A stretch of 64,000 bases of DNA from Corynebacterium macginleyi (GTDB taxonomy: Bacteria; Actinomycetota; Actinomycetes; Mycobacteriales; Mycobacteriaceae), in assembly GCF_003688935.1 (NCBI RefSeq), contig NZ_REGE01000005.1, forward strand, positions 1-64,000. The letters are read 5' to 3'. Below are positions 56,713 through 64,000 of the stretch, one piece after another. Position 1 is the first letter of the stretch, and each line of letters begins with the position of its first letter. The notes under the pieces were generated by a model, which had not been told where the DNA came from, ran no database searches, and saw only the letters and a list, made by a program, of their open reading frames with translations. The translations under genes and the position numbers were made by a program.

Positions 56713-57393
56713 GTGAAACTTCCGTGGAAAAAAGATGACAATACCTCCCCTGAACCTGTTACCGCGCAGGAAGAGGTTCAGGAAGAAACCCACCGCAAGG
56801 GGTATACCCCTCCGAAGGGTCGTCCCACGCCGAAGCGCCAGGAACAAGAAATCGCGCGCGGTGTCAAGCGCGATCCTCATGGGATATCCGATGCGCAGCG
56901 ATATAAGCGCCGCAAGGAACTCAAAAAGTCCATGAGTAAGGACGAGTGGAAAGAATATAAAAAGCAGGAGCGTAAGGAGCGCAACGAGCGCAACCGAGAA
57001 AACCAGGAGCGCATGGCTGAAGGCGATCCACGTTTCCTTCCAGCTCGCGATCAGGGCGAGGAGCGCGCCTATGTACGCGATTGGATCGATGCGCGCCGCA
57101 CGCTCTCAGAATGGGTCATGCCGATGGCACTTGCCCTTATCGTCGTAGTCTTTGTAACCTATGCGGCCCCCAGCATCGCCGGCATCATCAATGCCATCGC
57201 GATGGTGATCATCCTAATCTTCGCCATCGACGGCATCTGGCTGGCCCGCCGTGCTAATAATGCGGTCCGTACAAAGTTCCCGGGCACCACCGCCACCGGC
57301 TTTAGCCTGGGATTCTACGCATTTTCCCGCGCCAGCCAGCCCCGGAAGTGGCGCATTCCTCGCCCGCGCGTAGAGCGCGGGGCCGACGTTTAA
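56713..57393 (+). CDS. DUF3043 membrane protein
   Basis: About 226 residues from the GTG at 56713 (KLPWKKDDNTSPEP). A long highly charged cytoplasmic part includes KGYTPPKGRPTPKRQEQEIA and the DUF3043 core DPRFLPARDQGEERAYVRDW. Two hydrophobic segments follow (MPMALALIVVVFVTYAAPSI and INAIAMVIILIFAIDGIWLA), then a basic tail. Function unknown. It lies 12 bases before the CobT-like gene, probably in one operon. Confidence 0.88.
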   Translation: MKLPWKKDDNTSPEPVTAQEEVQEETHRKGYTPPKGRPTPKRQEQEIARGVKRDPHGISDAQRYKRRKELKKSMSKDEWKEYKKQERKERNERNRENQERMAEGDPRFLPARDQGEERAYVRDWIDARRTLSEWVMPMALALIVVVFVTYAAPSIAGIINAIAMVIILIFAIDGIWLARRANNAVRTKFPGTTATGFSLGFYAFSRASQPRKWRIPRPRVERGADV

Positions 57394-57405
57394 GGAAGCA
57401 CGCTA

Positions 57406-58182
57406 ATGGCTGATTCCCCACAGCTTTTCGCCTACGGTCGACTAAGCGATGCCGCACAGTGGCTTGCCTCCTGCCAAGATCAACCCCTCGCTTCCGAGCC
57501 ACAGCGGGTGCGGGCCATCATCTTCGCCGGAGATGGCAAAGGGATCCCGCAATCCACGGAGACCGCTGCGCGGCGGGTTGGGGCTAGCATCGAAGCCGTG
57601 ACCGTGGCGGATTGCACCGCGGCCTATGACTTGGGCGTACACACGGCTGATGCGGAAATCGATGGCGGTGCGGATCTACTGATTCCCGGCGGTATCGACA
57701 GCACGCAGGTTGCTGCAGCGGTCATAGGTGTCATGGCACAGGAGGAACCTGTGGTGGTCGTTAGCAAGCAGCCGAGCGTCGAGGCTTGGAAGGGCGAGGT
57801 TACTGCCATTCGCGATTCCATGTTTCGGATGCGCGGCCTGACGGGACGGGAGCTACTTCAGGCCTGCGGCTCCCCCGTGTTATCCGCGCTGGTGGGCTTT
57901 ATGTCACAGGCAGCACGGCGGCGCACGCCCATGCTTGTTGATGCCCCGTTGACTGCCACCGCCGCCGTGTGTGCCGCTGCAGACACACGCATCCACGACT
58001 GGCTCCTAGCTGCCACTATCGCGCCACAGCCTGCTCACAGGATCGCTTTAAAAAAACTGCGACTTGAACCTCTACTGGATCTACAGATGGAACCGGTGCC
58101 GGCGCTCGGCTCCTTATCTGCACTGCCCCTTGTATTGCTGGGTATAGAAATCACTGCGGACGCTAGCCAGGAAGACTCTTAA
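57406..58182 (+). CDS. CobT-like protein, degenerate
   Basis: A 258-residue relative of nicotinate-nucleotide-dimethylbenzimidazole phosphoribosyltransferase, which normally has about 350 residues. Recognisable parts are RAIIFAGDGKGIPQST, GADLLIPGGIDSTQVAAAV, ALVGFMSQAARRRTPMLVDA and LKKLRLEPLLDLQMEPVPAL. The usual FAGDHG His, the GDMGIGNTT loop and the catalytic Glu of the C-terminal GEGxGA motif (here PALGSLSALPL) are missing. No cobU or cobS lies beside it. It is therefore unlikely to act as CobT; a regulatory or decaying role is possible. Confidence 0.75.
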   Translation: MADSPQLFAYGRLSDAAQWLASCQDQPLASEPQRVRAIIFAGDGKGIPQSTETAARRVGASIEAVTVADCTAAYDLGVHTADAEIDGGADLLIPGGIDSTQVAAAVIGVMAQEEPVVVVSKQPSVEAWKGEVTAIRDSMFRMRGLTGRELLQACGSPVLSALVGFMSQAARRRTPMLVDAPLTATAAVCAAADTRIHDWLLAATIAPQPAHRIALKKLRLEPLLDLQMEPVPALGSLSALPLVLLGIEITADASQEDS

Positions 58183-58237
58183 CTGCGCGTTGCACCCCCT
58201 GCTACAACGCGCCTATCCTGTGGTTCGTCCCAGCCGA

Positions 58238-59338
58238 CTAGACCAAAATGTGCAACCAGCCGTGGGTATCATCCACGCCACCTCGCTGGATGCCGGTCAG
58301 GTGCTCGCGCAAGGCCATGGAGATTTCTCCGGCCTCGTTATTGTTGATACTGAAATCTGTGTCCTCCCCAAGGACGCGCCCCACCGGCGTAATGACGGCA
58401 GCAGTACCGCAGGCGAAGACCTCGGTCATCTCCCCTGATTCCACGTCGCGCTGCCATTCTTCGGCGGTAATGCGCCGCTCGCTTACGCTATAGCCTAGGT
58501 CCTCGGCGACCTGCAGCAACGACTGGCGAGTAATACCTGGCAGTAGGGAACCAGAAAGCGCCGGGGTGACGATCTCAGCATCGCTACCTGTGCCGTAGAC
58601 GAACATGAGGTTCATCCCGCCCATTTCCTCGATATACCGGCGTTCAATGGCATCCAGCCACACCACCTGGTCACAACCTTTTTCCTCAGCCTGCGCCTGC
58701 GCCAACAAGGAACCTGCGTAATTGCCAGCAAATTTCGCAGCACCAGTACCACCCGGAGCGGCGCGAACGTAGTCGGTAGACAGCCAGACTGAAACTGGCT
58801 TAATTCCGCCGCTAAAATACGCCCCGGCGGGCGAAGCTAAGAGGATGAAACGGTAAGCATTTGCCGGGTGAACGCCGAGCGATACCTCGGTCGATATCAT
58901 AAACGGGCGCAGGTAGAGCGATGCTTCTCCCCCTGCTTCTGGAACCCAGCTCTTATCTATATTCACCAGCTGGCGCAGCGCCTCAGTGAATTCTTCTTGC
59001 GGTAGCTGGGGCATCGCTAAACGCTGTGCCGAACTAATAAACCGTTGTGCGTTTTGATCGGGGCGGAAGGTAACGATAGAACCATCGGGCTGCCGGTAGG
59101 CCTTAATCCCCTCAAAGACGGCTTGACCATAGTGGAAAACACTGCTGGCAGGGTCCATCGTGAGCGGACCATAAGGGCGCACCTGTGCGTCGTGCCAACC
59201 CCTCTCTGTGGACCAATCGATGGTAACCATGTGATCCGTAAAGTACTGGCCGAAGCCGGGATTGGCCAGGATTCCTTCTAAGTCTTCTGCCGTCGTTGGC
59301 TGGTTCGTACGGGTAATCGTGTAATCAAGCATGCCCAC
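58238..59338 (-). CDS. ilvE: Branched-chain amino acid aminotransferase
   Basis: A 366-residue fold-type IV PLP enzyme for the final step of Leu/Ile/Val synthesis. Signatures are [31 protein letters not shown], the PLP Lys in [33 protein letters not shown] and [15 protein letters not shown]. The GTG at 59338 follows AAGGAGTAGATT; an ATG two codons later is possible. It converges toward the CobT-like gene with a 55-base gap. Confidence 0.96.
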   Translation of the reverse strand: MGMLDYTITRTNQPTTAEDLEGILANPGFGQYFTDHMVTIDWSTERGWHDAQVRPYGPLTMDPASSVFHYGQAVFEGIKAYRQPDGSIVTFRPDQNAQRFISSAQRLAMPQLPQEEFTEALRQLVNIDKSWVPEAGGEASLYLRPFMISTEVSLGVHPANAYRFILLASPAGAYFSGGIKPVSVWLSTDYVRAAPGGTGAAKFAGNYAGSLLAQAQAEEKGCDQVVWLDAIERRYIEEMGGMNLMFVYGTGSDAEIVTPALSGSLLPGITRQSLLQVAEDLGYSVSERRITAEEWQRDVESGEMTEVFACGTAAVITPVGRVLGEDTDFSINNNEAGEISMALREHLTGIQRGGVDDTHGWLHILV

Positions 59339-59437
59339 AATCTACTCCTTGTATCTATAGACGGGTAGGAATATGTTCACTCTAGCGCGGTATTATGGGC
59401 GGAAGTTTCACAAGCACCGATTAAAAAGGAGGACTTT

Positions 59438-60934
59438 ATGTCTCAGCACGCTGGACCCATACGGGGGGCATTTCCGGAACTGAAGCTAGAGAAAAAGACC
59501 CCGAAGAATGCGAGAGCCGTGCTAATCGCCGCATTCCAGGGCGAGGATGGAATTGAACTTCCGGGGACCTCACTGCTCAAGCCAGCTGCGTTACGGGAAA
59601 CATATGAGTCTCTCCTCGCCGTTGACGCAACCGGCAAGGCCAATGAAGTCACCCGCATCCCCGCGCCCAAAAAGGCAGAGTTTGATTCCATCATCGCCGT
59701 CGGTCTAGGCAGTGCCGAGGATCTTGATGCGGAAACCCTGCGCCGCGCTGCAGGCTGTGCTGCACGCTCGATTTCCAAGCTGGACGAGGTGGCAACGTCC
59801 TTGGGCGATTTTGGAATCGCTCCCACAGTAGAAGGTCTTATTCTGGGCGGCTACAAGTTCCAGGGGCTGCGCTCTAAGCCTGGCAAGGATGCCGAGAAAC
59901 CCGCTGCCTTTACGGTGATAGCAGAAAAATCCGCGCGTGAGGAATTTGCAGCGGCGAAAATCACCGCGGAATCCGTGGTGATTGCCCGAGATCTGGTCAA
60001 TACCCCGTCGAACCTGCTGTACCCCGAGTCTTATGCAGACTTCCTCAGCGCCCAGGCCGACGAGGTTGGCCTCGAGGTAGAAATCCTGGATGAAAAAGCG
60101 CTGCAGAAGCAGGGCTTTGGCGGCATTACCGCCGTCGGCCGCGGTTCCGCTCACCCGCCGCGTTTGGTGCGCCTGAGTTGGAACCCGAAAAAGGCAAAAA
60201 AGCACGTAGCGCTCGTGGGCAAGGGCATCACCTTTGATACCGGCGGCATATCCCTGAAGCCGGGGTCTGGCATGTGGGACATGATTTCCGATATGGGAGG
60301 TTCCGCCGCCATGGCCGCATCCATCATCGCCGCGGCCAAGCTCAACCTGCCAGTAAAGATCACCGCTACCCTGCCGCTGGCAGAAAACATGCCGGGCGAT
60401 AACGCCACCCGCCCGGGAGATGTCATCACCCACTACGGCGGCATTACCTCTGAGGTTCTTAATACTGATGCAGAGGGCCGCCTCGTGCTAGCTGATGCCA
60501 TTGCGCGCGCTAGCGAAGATAAGCCAGACTACCTCATTGAAGCCGCCACGCTGACCGGCGCCCAGCTTGTCGCCCTAGGAGGGCGCACCGCCGGCGTCAT
60601 GGGTTCGGAAGACTTCCGCGACCGCATGGCGGGCATCGGGCGTGAGGTAGGCGAAAATGCGTGGGCCATGCCGCTATTGGAAGAGCACGAAGAATCTGTG
60701 AAATCCGCCAGCGCCGATATCCGCAACATCGACACCAAGCGTGAAGGCGGCATGGAATACGCCGGCACCTACCTGAAGCACTTCGTGGGTGAGGGCATCG
60801 AGTGGGCCCACATAGATGTTGCCGGGCCATCTTTCAATACCACCGGCGCCTATGGGTATACGCCAAAGATGGGTACGGGCGCACCTACCCGCACCGTTAT
60901 CGCTGCCCTGCGTGAGATCGCTGAATCAAAGTGA
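59438..60934 (+). CDS. pepA: Leucyl aminopeptidase (PepA, M17)
   Basis: A 498-residue cytosol aminopeptidase releasing N-terminal residues with two divalent metals. The M17 metal site is LVGKGITFDTGGISLKPGSG (Lys, Asp), then ISDMGGSAAM and the signature NTDAEGRLVLADAIARA. PepA homologues may also bind DNA. AAAAAGGAGG lies 5 bases upstream of the ATG. The M. tuberculosis counterpart (pepB) also lies near ilvE and dlaT. Confidence 0.97.
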   Translation: MSQHAGPIRGAFPELKLEKKTPKNARAVLIAAFQGEDGIELPGTSLLKPAALRETYESLLAVDATGKANEVTRIPAPKKAEFDSIIAVGLGSAEDLDAETLRRAAGCAARSISKLDEVATSLGDFGIAPTVEGLILGGYKFQGLRSKPGKDAEKPAAFTVIAEKSAREEFAAAKITAESVVIARDLVNTPSNLLYPESYADFLSAQADEVGLEVEILDEKALQKQGFGGITAVGRGSAHPPRLVRLSWNPKKAKKHVALVGKGITFDTGGISLKPGSGMWDMISDMGGSAAMAASIIAAAKLNLPVKITATLPLAENMPGDNATRPGDVITHYGGITSEVLNTDAEGRLVLADAIARASEDKPDYLIEAATLTGAQLVALGGRTAGVMGSEDFRDRMAGIGREVGENAWAMPLLEEHEESVKSASADIRNIDTKREGGMEYAGTYLKHFVGEGIEWAHIDVAGPSFNTTGAYGYTPKMGTGAPTRTVIAALREIAESK

Positions 60935-60972
60935 TACGCCGCGTAGCCGCCTGAGCATAAAATAGCGGAGCT

Positions 60973-61509
60973 ATGAACACTGCTTTAATCATCGTTGATG
61001 TCCAACACGATTTTTGCCCGGGCGGCGCGCTTGGCACCGAACGCGGTAACGAGGTCGCGGAGAAGATCTCTTCTTTACAGGCCGACTATGCCACCGTCGT
61101 TGCCACACAGGACTGGCACATCGACCCAGGGGCACACTTTGCAGCGGACCCGGATTTTGTCGATTCGTGGCCGGTTCACTGCGTTGCCGATTCCTATGGT
61201 GCTCAGATGCACGAGGCTATCGGGCCTGCGCAAGCGTATTTCCACAAGGGCGAATACACCGCCGCGTACTCCGGATTCGAGGGCGCTGCCGACGGCGTAT
61301 TGCTGGCGGAATGGCTGCGTGAGCACGATATTGACGCAGTAGACATCGTCGGCATTGCCACGGATCACTGTGTGCAGGCAACCGCTACTGATGCTTTAAA
61401 AGAAGGTTTTTCCGTCCGCGTCTTAAGCGAGTATTGCTCTCCCGTGGATCCAGACCGCGGCGATGTGGCCCTGGCAAAACTAAGAAAGGCGGGCGCCACC
61501 ATCGTCTAA
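60973..61509 (+). CDS. pncA: Nicotinamidase (PncA)
   Basis: A 178-residue isochorismatase-fold amidase converting nicotinamide to nicotinate for NAD salvage; it also activates pyrazinamide. The catalytic triad is visible: Asp in LIIVDVQHDFCPGGAL, Lys in YFHKGEYTAAYSGFEG and Cys in IVGIATDHCVQATATDAL. Metal ligands are in ATQDWHIDPGAHF. Length fits the family. The last 30 bases overlap the opposite gene. Confidence 0.95.
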   Translation: MNTALIIVDVQHDFCPGGALGTERGNEVAEKISSLQADYATVVATQDWHIDPGAHFAADPDFVDSWPVHCVADSYGAQMHEAIGPAQAYFHKGEYTAAYSGFEGAADGVLLAEWLREHDIDAVDIVGIATDHCVQATATDALKEGFSVRVLSEYCSPVDPDRGDVALAKLRKAGATIV

Positions 61510-61911
61510 GTCTTGCCCCGAATCAGGGTTCTCGCCGCGCTCAAAGCGGGCCCGACGTAGGCGCTGTTCTTCCCTTTTACGCAGAATGCGTTGGCGTTCA
61601 ATGCGCTCGCGCATGCGTTGGGGGTACCCGGTTTCTTCGACGTCGAAAACGTCGCACTGCAAAATTCTTGCTACCGCGTCAATCCCCTTCGGCCCACCAA
61701 TGCGCCGGTGAATAAACTCGCCTTGTTCATCCACAACGACTACTGACATTTCATTGACCACGGTCTCTGGCTCAATAAATGCCTCGATAAATGCCTTATC
61801 GGCGGCCCATGTTTTAAGCTCTTGTTCATCTTCCGGGCGGATAGTTTCTCCCGGACCGCGGGGCGGTCGCAGTGGCGATCGGGACTTTTTGCGGCGGAAG
61901 AGGTTGAACAT
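61480..61911 (-). CDS. Conserved hypothetical charged protein
   Basis: A 143-residue basic/acidic protein. The N terminus MFNLFRRKKSRSPLRPPRGP could be membrane- or nucleic-acid-binding. A folded middle (AFIEAFIEPETVVNEMSVVV and HRRIGGPKGIDAVARILQCD) is followed by an Arg-rich helix (QRMRERIERQRILRKREEQR). I recall similar proteins at this place in corynebacteria, without known function. The 3' end overlaps pncA by 30 bases. Confidence 0.8.
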   Translation of the reverse strand: MFNLFRRKKSRSPLRPPRGPGETIRPEDEQELKTWAADKAFIEAFIEPETVVNEMSVVVVDEQGEFIHRRIGGPKGIDAVARILQCDVFDVEETGYPQRMRERIERQRILRKREEQRLRRARFERGENPDSGQDLDDGGARLS

Positions 61912-62036
61912 AACCCACTAGTTTACCCGCATGGAGGGTATTACTAACCCCACCACTGCACGATGACAGGCCTCACGCTGTAAGATTGTGCGGTAGTGAT
62001 AGATTACTTCCAACTTTTCGAGGAGTCTTAAAACTC

Positions 62037-63734
62037 ATGGCGAACTCCGTTGAGATGCCCGAGCTGGGCGAGTCCGTAACCGAAGGCACCATTACCCAGT
62101 GGCTTAAGTCCGTTGGCGATACCGTCGAGGTGGATGAGCCTTTGCTCGAGGTCTCCACTGACAAGGTCGACACCGAAATTCCTTCCCCCGTGGCCGGCAC
62201 GATTCTAGAAATCAAGGCCGAAGAAGACGAGACCATCGAGGTCGGCGAGGTCATCGCCCTCATCGGTGATGAAGATGAGGCTGGCTCCTCTTCCAATGAC
62301 TCTGATGACTCCGACGACGACAAGTCTGCGGACGTCAAGGAAGAGTCCACGTCTGATTCCTCCGCCAAGTCCTCCGGCGAGACCACCGATGTGGAGATGC
62401 CCGAGCTGGGCGAGTCCGTAACCGAAGGCACCATTACCCAGTGGCTTAAGTCCGTTGGCGATACCGTCGAGGTGGACGAGCCCTTGCTCGAGGTCTCCAC
62501 TGACAAGGTCGACACCGAAATTCCTTCCCCCGTGGCCGGCACCCTGGTAGAAATCCTCGCCGAAGAGGACGAAACCATCGAGGTGGGAGAAGCTATCGCC
62601 CGCGTCGGTGACGGCAACGCCGCACCATCCACGGATGACTCCGCTTCCGATGACGCTAACGACGCCAAATCTGAAGACAAGGAAGAAACCAAGTCCAAGG
62701 ATGAGGAAGCGCCTAAGTCTGATGAGAAGAAGGAAGAACCGAAGCAGGATTCTTCCCTGAATACCTCCACCAAGGTCAACAACGGCGATAACGTTCCATA
62801 TGTCACCCCGTTAGTGCGCAAGCTGGCTGATAAGCACGGCGTGGACCTTAACTCCGTTGAAGGCACCGGCGTGGGCGGACGCATCCGCAAGCAGGATGTC
62901 CTTGCCGCTGCTGGTCAGGGCGAGGCGGGGCCATCAACAAGCGGCGATAAGAAGGCTGCTGACTCCCCACGAGCACGCTGGTCCACCAAGTCTGTGGATC
63001 CAGACAAGCAGGAGCTTATCGGCACCACCCAAAAGGTCAACCGCATCCGCGAAATCACCGCTCGTAAGATGGTGGAAGCGCTGCAGATTTCCGCACAGCT
63101 GACTCACGTGCAGGAAATCGATATGACTCCTATCTGGGATATGCGCAAGAAGAACAAGAAGGCATTCATCGATAAGTACGGCGCCAACCTGTCCTTCCTG
63201 CCATTCATCGTGAAGGCCACCACGGAGGCTTTGGTTTCCCACCCGAACGTGAACGCCTCCTATAACCCAGAGACCAAGGAGATGACCTATCACGCGGATG
63301 TCAACGTTGCCATCGCCGTAGACACTCCGAAGGGTCTACTCACTCCGGTCATCCACAAGGCACAGAACCTGACTCTGCCGGAAATCGCGCAGCAGATTGC
63401 GGAGCTGGCTGAAAAGGCACGCAATAACAAGCTGAAGCCGAATGACCTGACCGGTGCCACCTTCACAGTGACCAATATCGGTTCGGAGGGTGCCCTGCTC
63501 GATACCCCGATCCTGGTTCCACCCCAAGCTGGAATCCTGGGTACCGCGGCTATCCAGAAGCGCGCTGTCGTAGTCAATGAGAACGGCCAGGATGCCATCG
63601 CCATCCGCCAGATGTGCTTCCTGCCATTCACCTACGACCACCAGGTCGTCGATGGTGCGGACGCAGGCCGCTTCGTTACCACCATCAAGGACCGTCTGGA
63701 AACTGCAGACTTTGAGGCTGACCTCAATATCTAA
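62037..63734 (+). CDS. aceF: Dihydrolipoyl acyltransferase E2 (AceF/SucB type)
   Basis: A 565-residue E2 subunit of the pyruvate/2-oxoglutarate dehydrogenase complex. Two lipoyl domains (about 1-80 and 115-195) each carry the lipoyl Lys in EVSTDKVDTEIPSPVAG. Acidic Asp/Glu/Ser/Lys linkers follow each. The E1/E3-binding domain reads YVTPLVRKLADKHGVDLNSV and GTGVGGRIRKQDVL. The catalytic core ends with TYDHQVVDGADAGRF (active His/Asp). The second lipoyl domain is a near-identical DNA duplication. The ATG at 62037 has GAGGAG upstream. Corynebacterial AceF serves both dehydrogenase complexes (established in C. glutamicum). Confidence 0.95.
   Translation: MANSVEMPELGESVTEGTITQWLKSVGDTVEVDEPLLEVSTDKVDTEIPSPVAGTILEIKAEEDETIEVGEVIALIGDEDEAGSSSNDSDDSDDDKSADVKEESTSDSSAKSSGETTDVEMPELGESVTEGTITQWLKSVGDTVEVDEPLLEVSTDKVDTEIPSPVAGTLVEILAEEDETIEVGEAIARVGDGNAAPSTDDSASDDANDAKSEDKEETKSKDEEAPKSDEKKEEPKQDSSLNTSTKVNNGDNVPYVTPLVRKLADKHGVDLNSVEGTGVGGRIRKQDVLAAAGQGEAGPSTSGDKKAADSPRARWSTKSVDPDKQELIGTTQKVNRIREITARKMVEALQISAQLTHVQEIDMTPIWDMRKKNKKAFIDKYGANLSFLPFIVKATTEALVSHPNVNASYNPETKEMTYHADVNVAIAVDTPKGLLTPVIHKAQNLTLPEIAQQIAELAEKARNNKLKPNDLTGATFTVTNIGSEGALLDTPILVPPQAGILGTAAIQKRAVVVNENGQDAIAIRQMCFLPFTYDHQVVDGADAGRFVTTIKDRLETADFEADLNI
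62049..62200 (+). repeat. Lipoyl-domain DNA repeat, copy 1
   Basis: About 150 bases that recur at 62391-62542 with only about four substitutions, mostly at third codon positions. The copies are 342 bases (114 codons) apart. Confidence 0.9.
62391..62542 (+). repeat. Lipoyl-domain DNA repeat, copy 2
   Basis: Second copy of the lipoyl-domain repeat within aceF. The near identity at synonymous sites indicates recent duplication or ongoing gene conversion, while the flanking linkers differ. Confidence 0.9.
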
Positions 63735-63754
63735 AAGAAGTTAATTAACAACAT

Positions 63755-63789
63755 ACCTCCCATTCTTTCCGTACGAAAGGATGGGAGGT
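63755..63789 (+). terminator. Terminator after aceF
   Basis: ACCTCCCATTCTTTC pairs with GAAAGGATGGGAGGT (one mismatch-type pair) around a 5-base loop, followed by TTTG, 21 bases past the aceF stop codon. The remaining 63790-64000 shows no gene; it probably leads into a downstream gene outside the window. Confidence 0.85.
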
Positions 63790-64000
63790 TTGTCGTGCCT
63801 GGGGTACCGCGCGGAGGTGTAGCGCGTGAACTTCCAGGGTCAATATCAGACGAATTTCTTCCCGGCACTAGTGGCTATATGTGACTAATCGGGAGGTAAG
63901 CAGGGTACAACTCATTTTCATCGATGAATTACTGCATAAAAGTTTTTCAAGGGCCCTGTTTTTACCGTTTGTTAATCCTATACTTAGGGGCGGTTGAGAC

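Noticed and set aside
61973-62890. A 305-residue Ser-rich minus-strand frame with internal repeats opposite aceF.
   Set aside because: The repeats mirror the two lipoyl domains of aceF, and no ribosome binding site or family supports it.

Overview
The window is a chromosomal segment of a Corynebacterium species. It carries the corynebacterial division and cell-wall (dcw) cluster with wag31/divIVA at its end. It also has mycolata-type lipomannan genes (idsA, mptA, mptC and pimB' homologues), the actinobacterial bcc-aa3 respiratory supercomplex genes (qcrCAB, ctaE, ctaF, ctaC) and ltsA-type asparagine synthetase. From memory, the gene order follows the C. glutamicum block from wag31 to aceF and parallels the M. 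tuberculosis Rv2145c-Rv2215 region. I cannot assign a species from sequence alone.

Region 1 (1-3.8 kb) is a graveyard of broken mobile elements. It holds two IS256-type ends in inverted orientation, a frameshifted IS256 transposase, IS3-type orfA/orfB scraps, a truncated secreted-protein gene, and a broken carboxymuconolactone-decarboxylase/YbfB-type transporter pair. One small intact-looking membrane protein sits among them.

Region 2 (3.8-25.5 kb, almost all minus strand) reads, in transcription order: mraZ, rsmH, ftsL, ftsI, murE, murF, mraY, murD, ftsW, murG, murC, ftsQ, (terminator) ftsZ, yfiH, yggS, sepF, yggT, wag31. Many start/stop codons overlap. The genes supply lipid II synthesis, the septal synthase pair FtsW/FtsI, and the FtsZ-SepF-Wag31 cytoskeleton. 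MraZ-type direct repeats lie upstream of mraZ, and a strong hairpin resembling the actinobacterial mraW motif lies between mraZ and rsmH. DUF3040 and HEPN genes follow.

Region 3 (25.7-39.6 kb) holds a GNAT protein, idsA, mptA, the Rv2175c homologue facing pknL, aroG, an Rv2179c-type exoribonuclease, mptC, an acyltransferase-3 protein, plsC, glk, pimB' and two NlpC/P60 hydrolases. Together they build the mannosylated lipid envelope and remodel peptidoglycan. PknL ends just after its membrane segment, with what looks like a frameshifted scrap of a PASTA repeat.

Region 4 (39.7-46.9 kb) is the most notable accessory island: five tightly coupled genes encoding a three-subunit ECF importer (MptD/Trep_Strep-type S component, T component, double ATPase) and two exporter-fold ABC half-transporters of YbtPQ/IrtAB type. 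A DtxR-like iron box sits in the promoter. The island lies between nlpC and qcrB, which I recall as adjacent in C. glutamicum, so it looks inserted. I infer an iron-regulated siderophore or heme-type uptake system.

Region 5 (46.9-64 kb) holds qcrB-qcrA-qcrC-ctaE, ctaF, ctaC, ltsA, a HesB-type Fe-S protein, a DUF3043 membrane protein, a degenerate CobT-like protein, ilvE, pepA, pncA, a conserved hypothetical gene and aceF/sucB with two near-identical lipoyl domains. No tRNA, rRNA or CRISPR array was seen.
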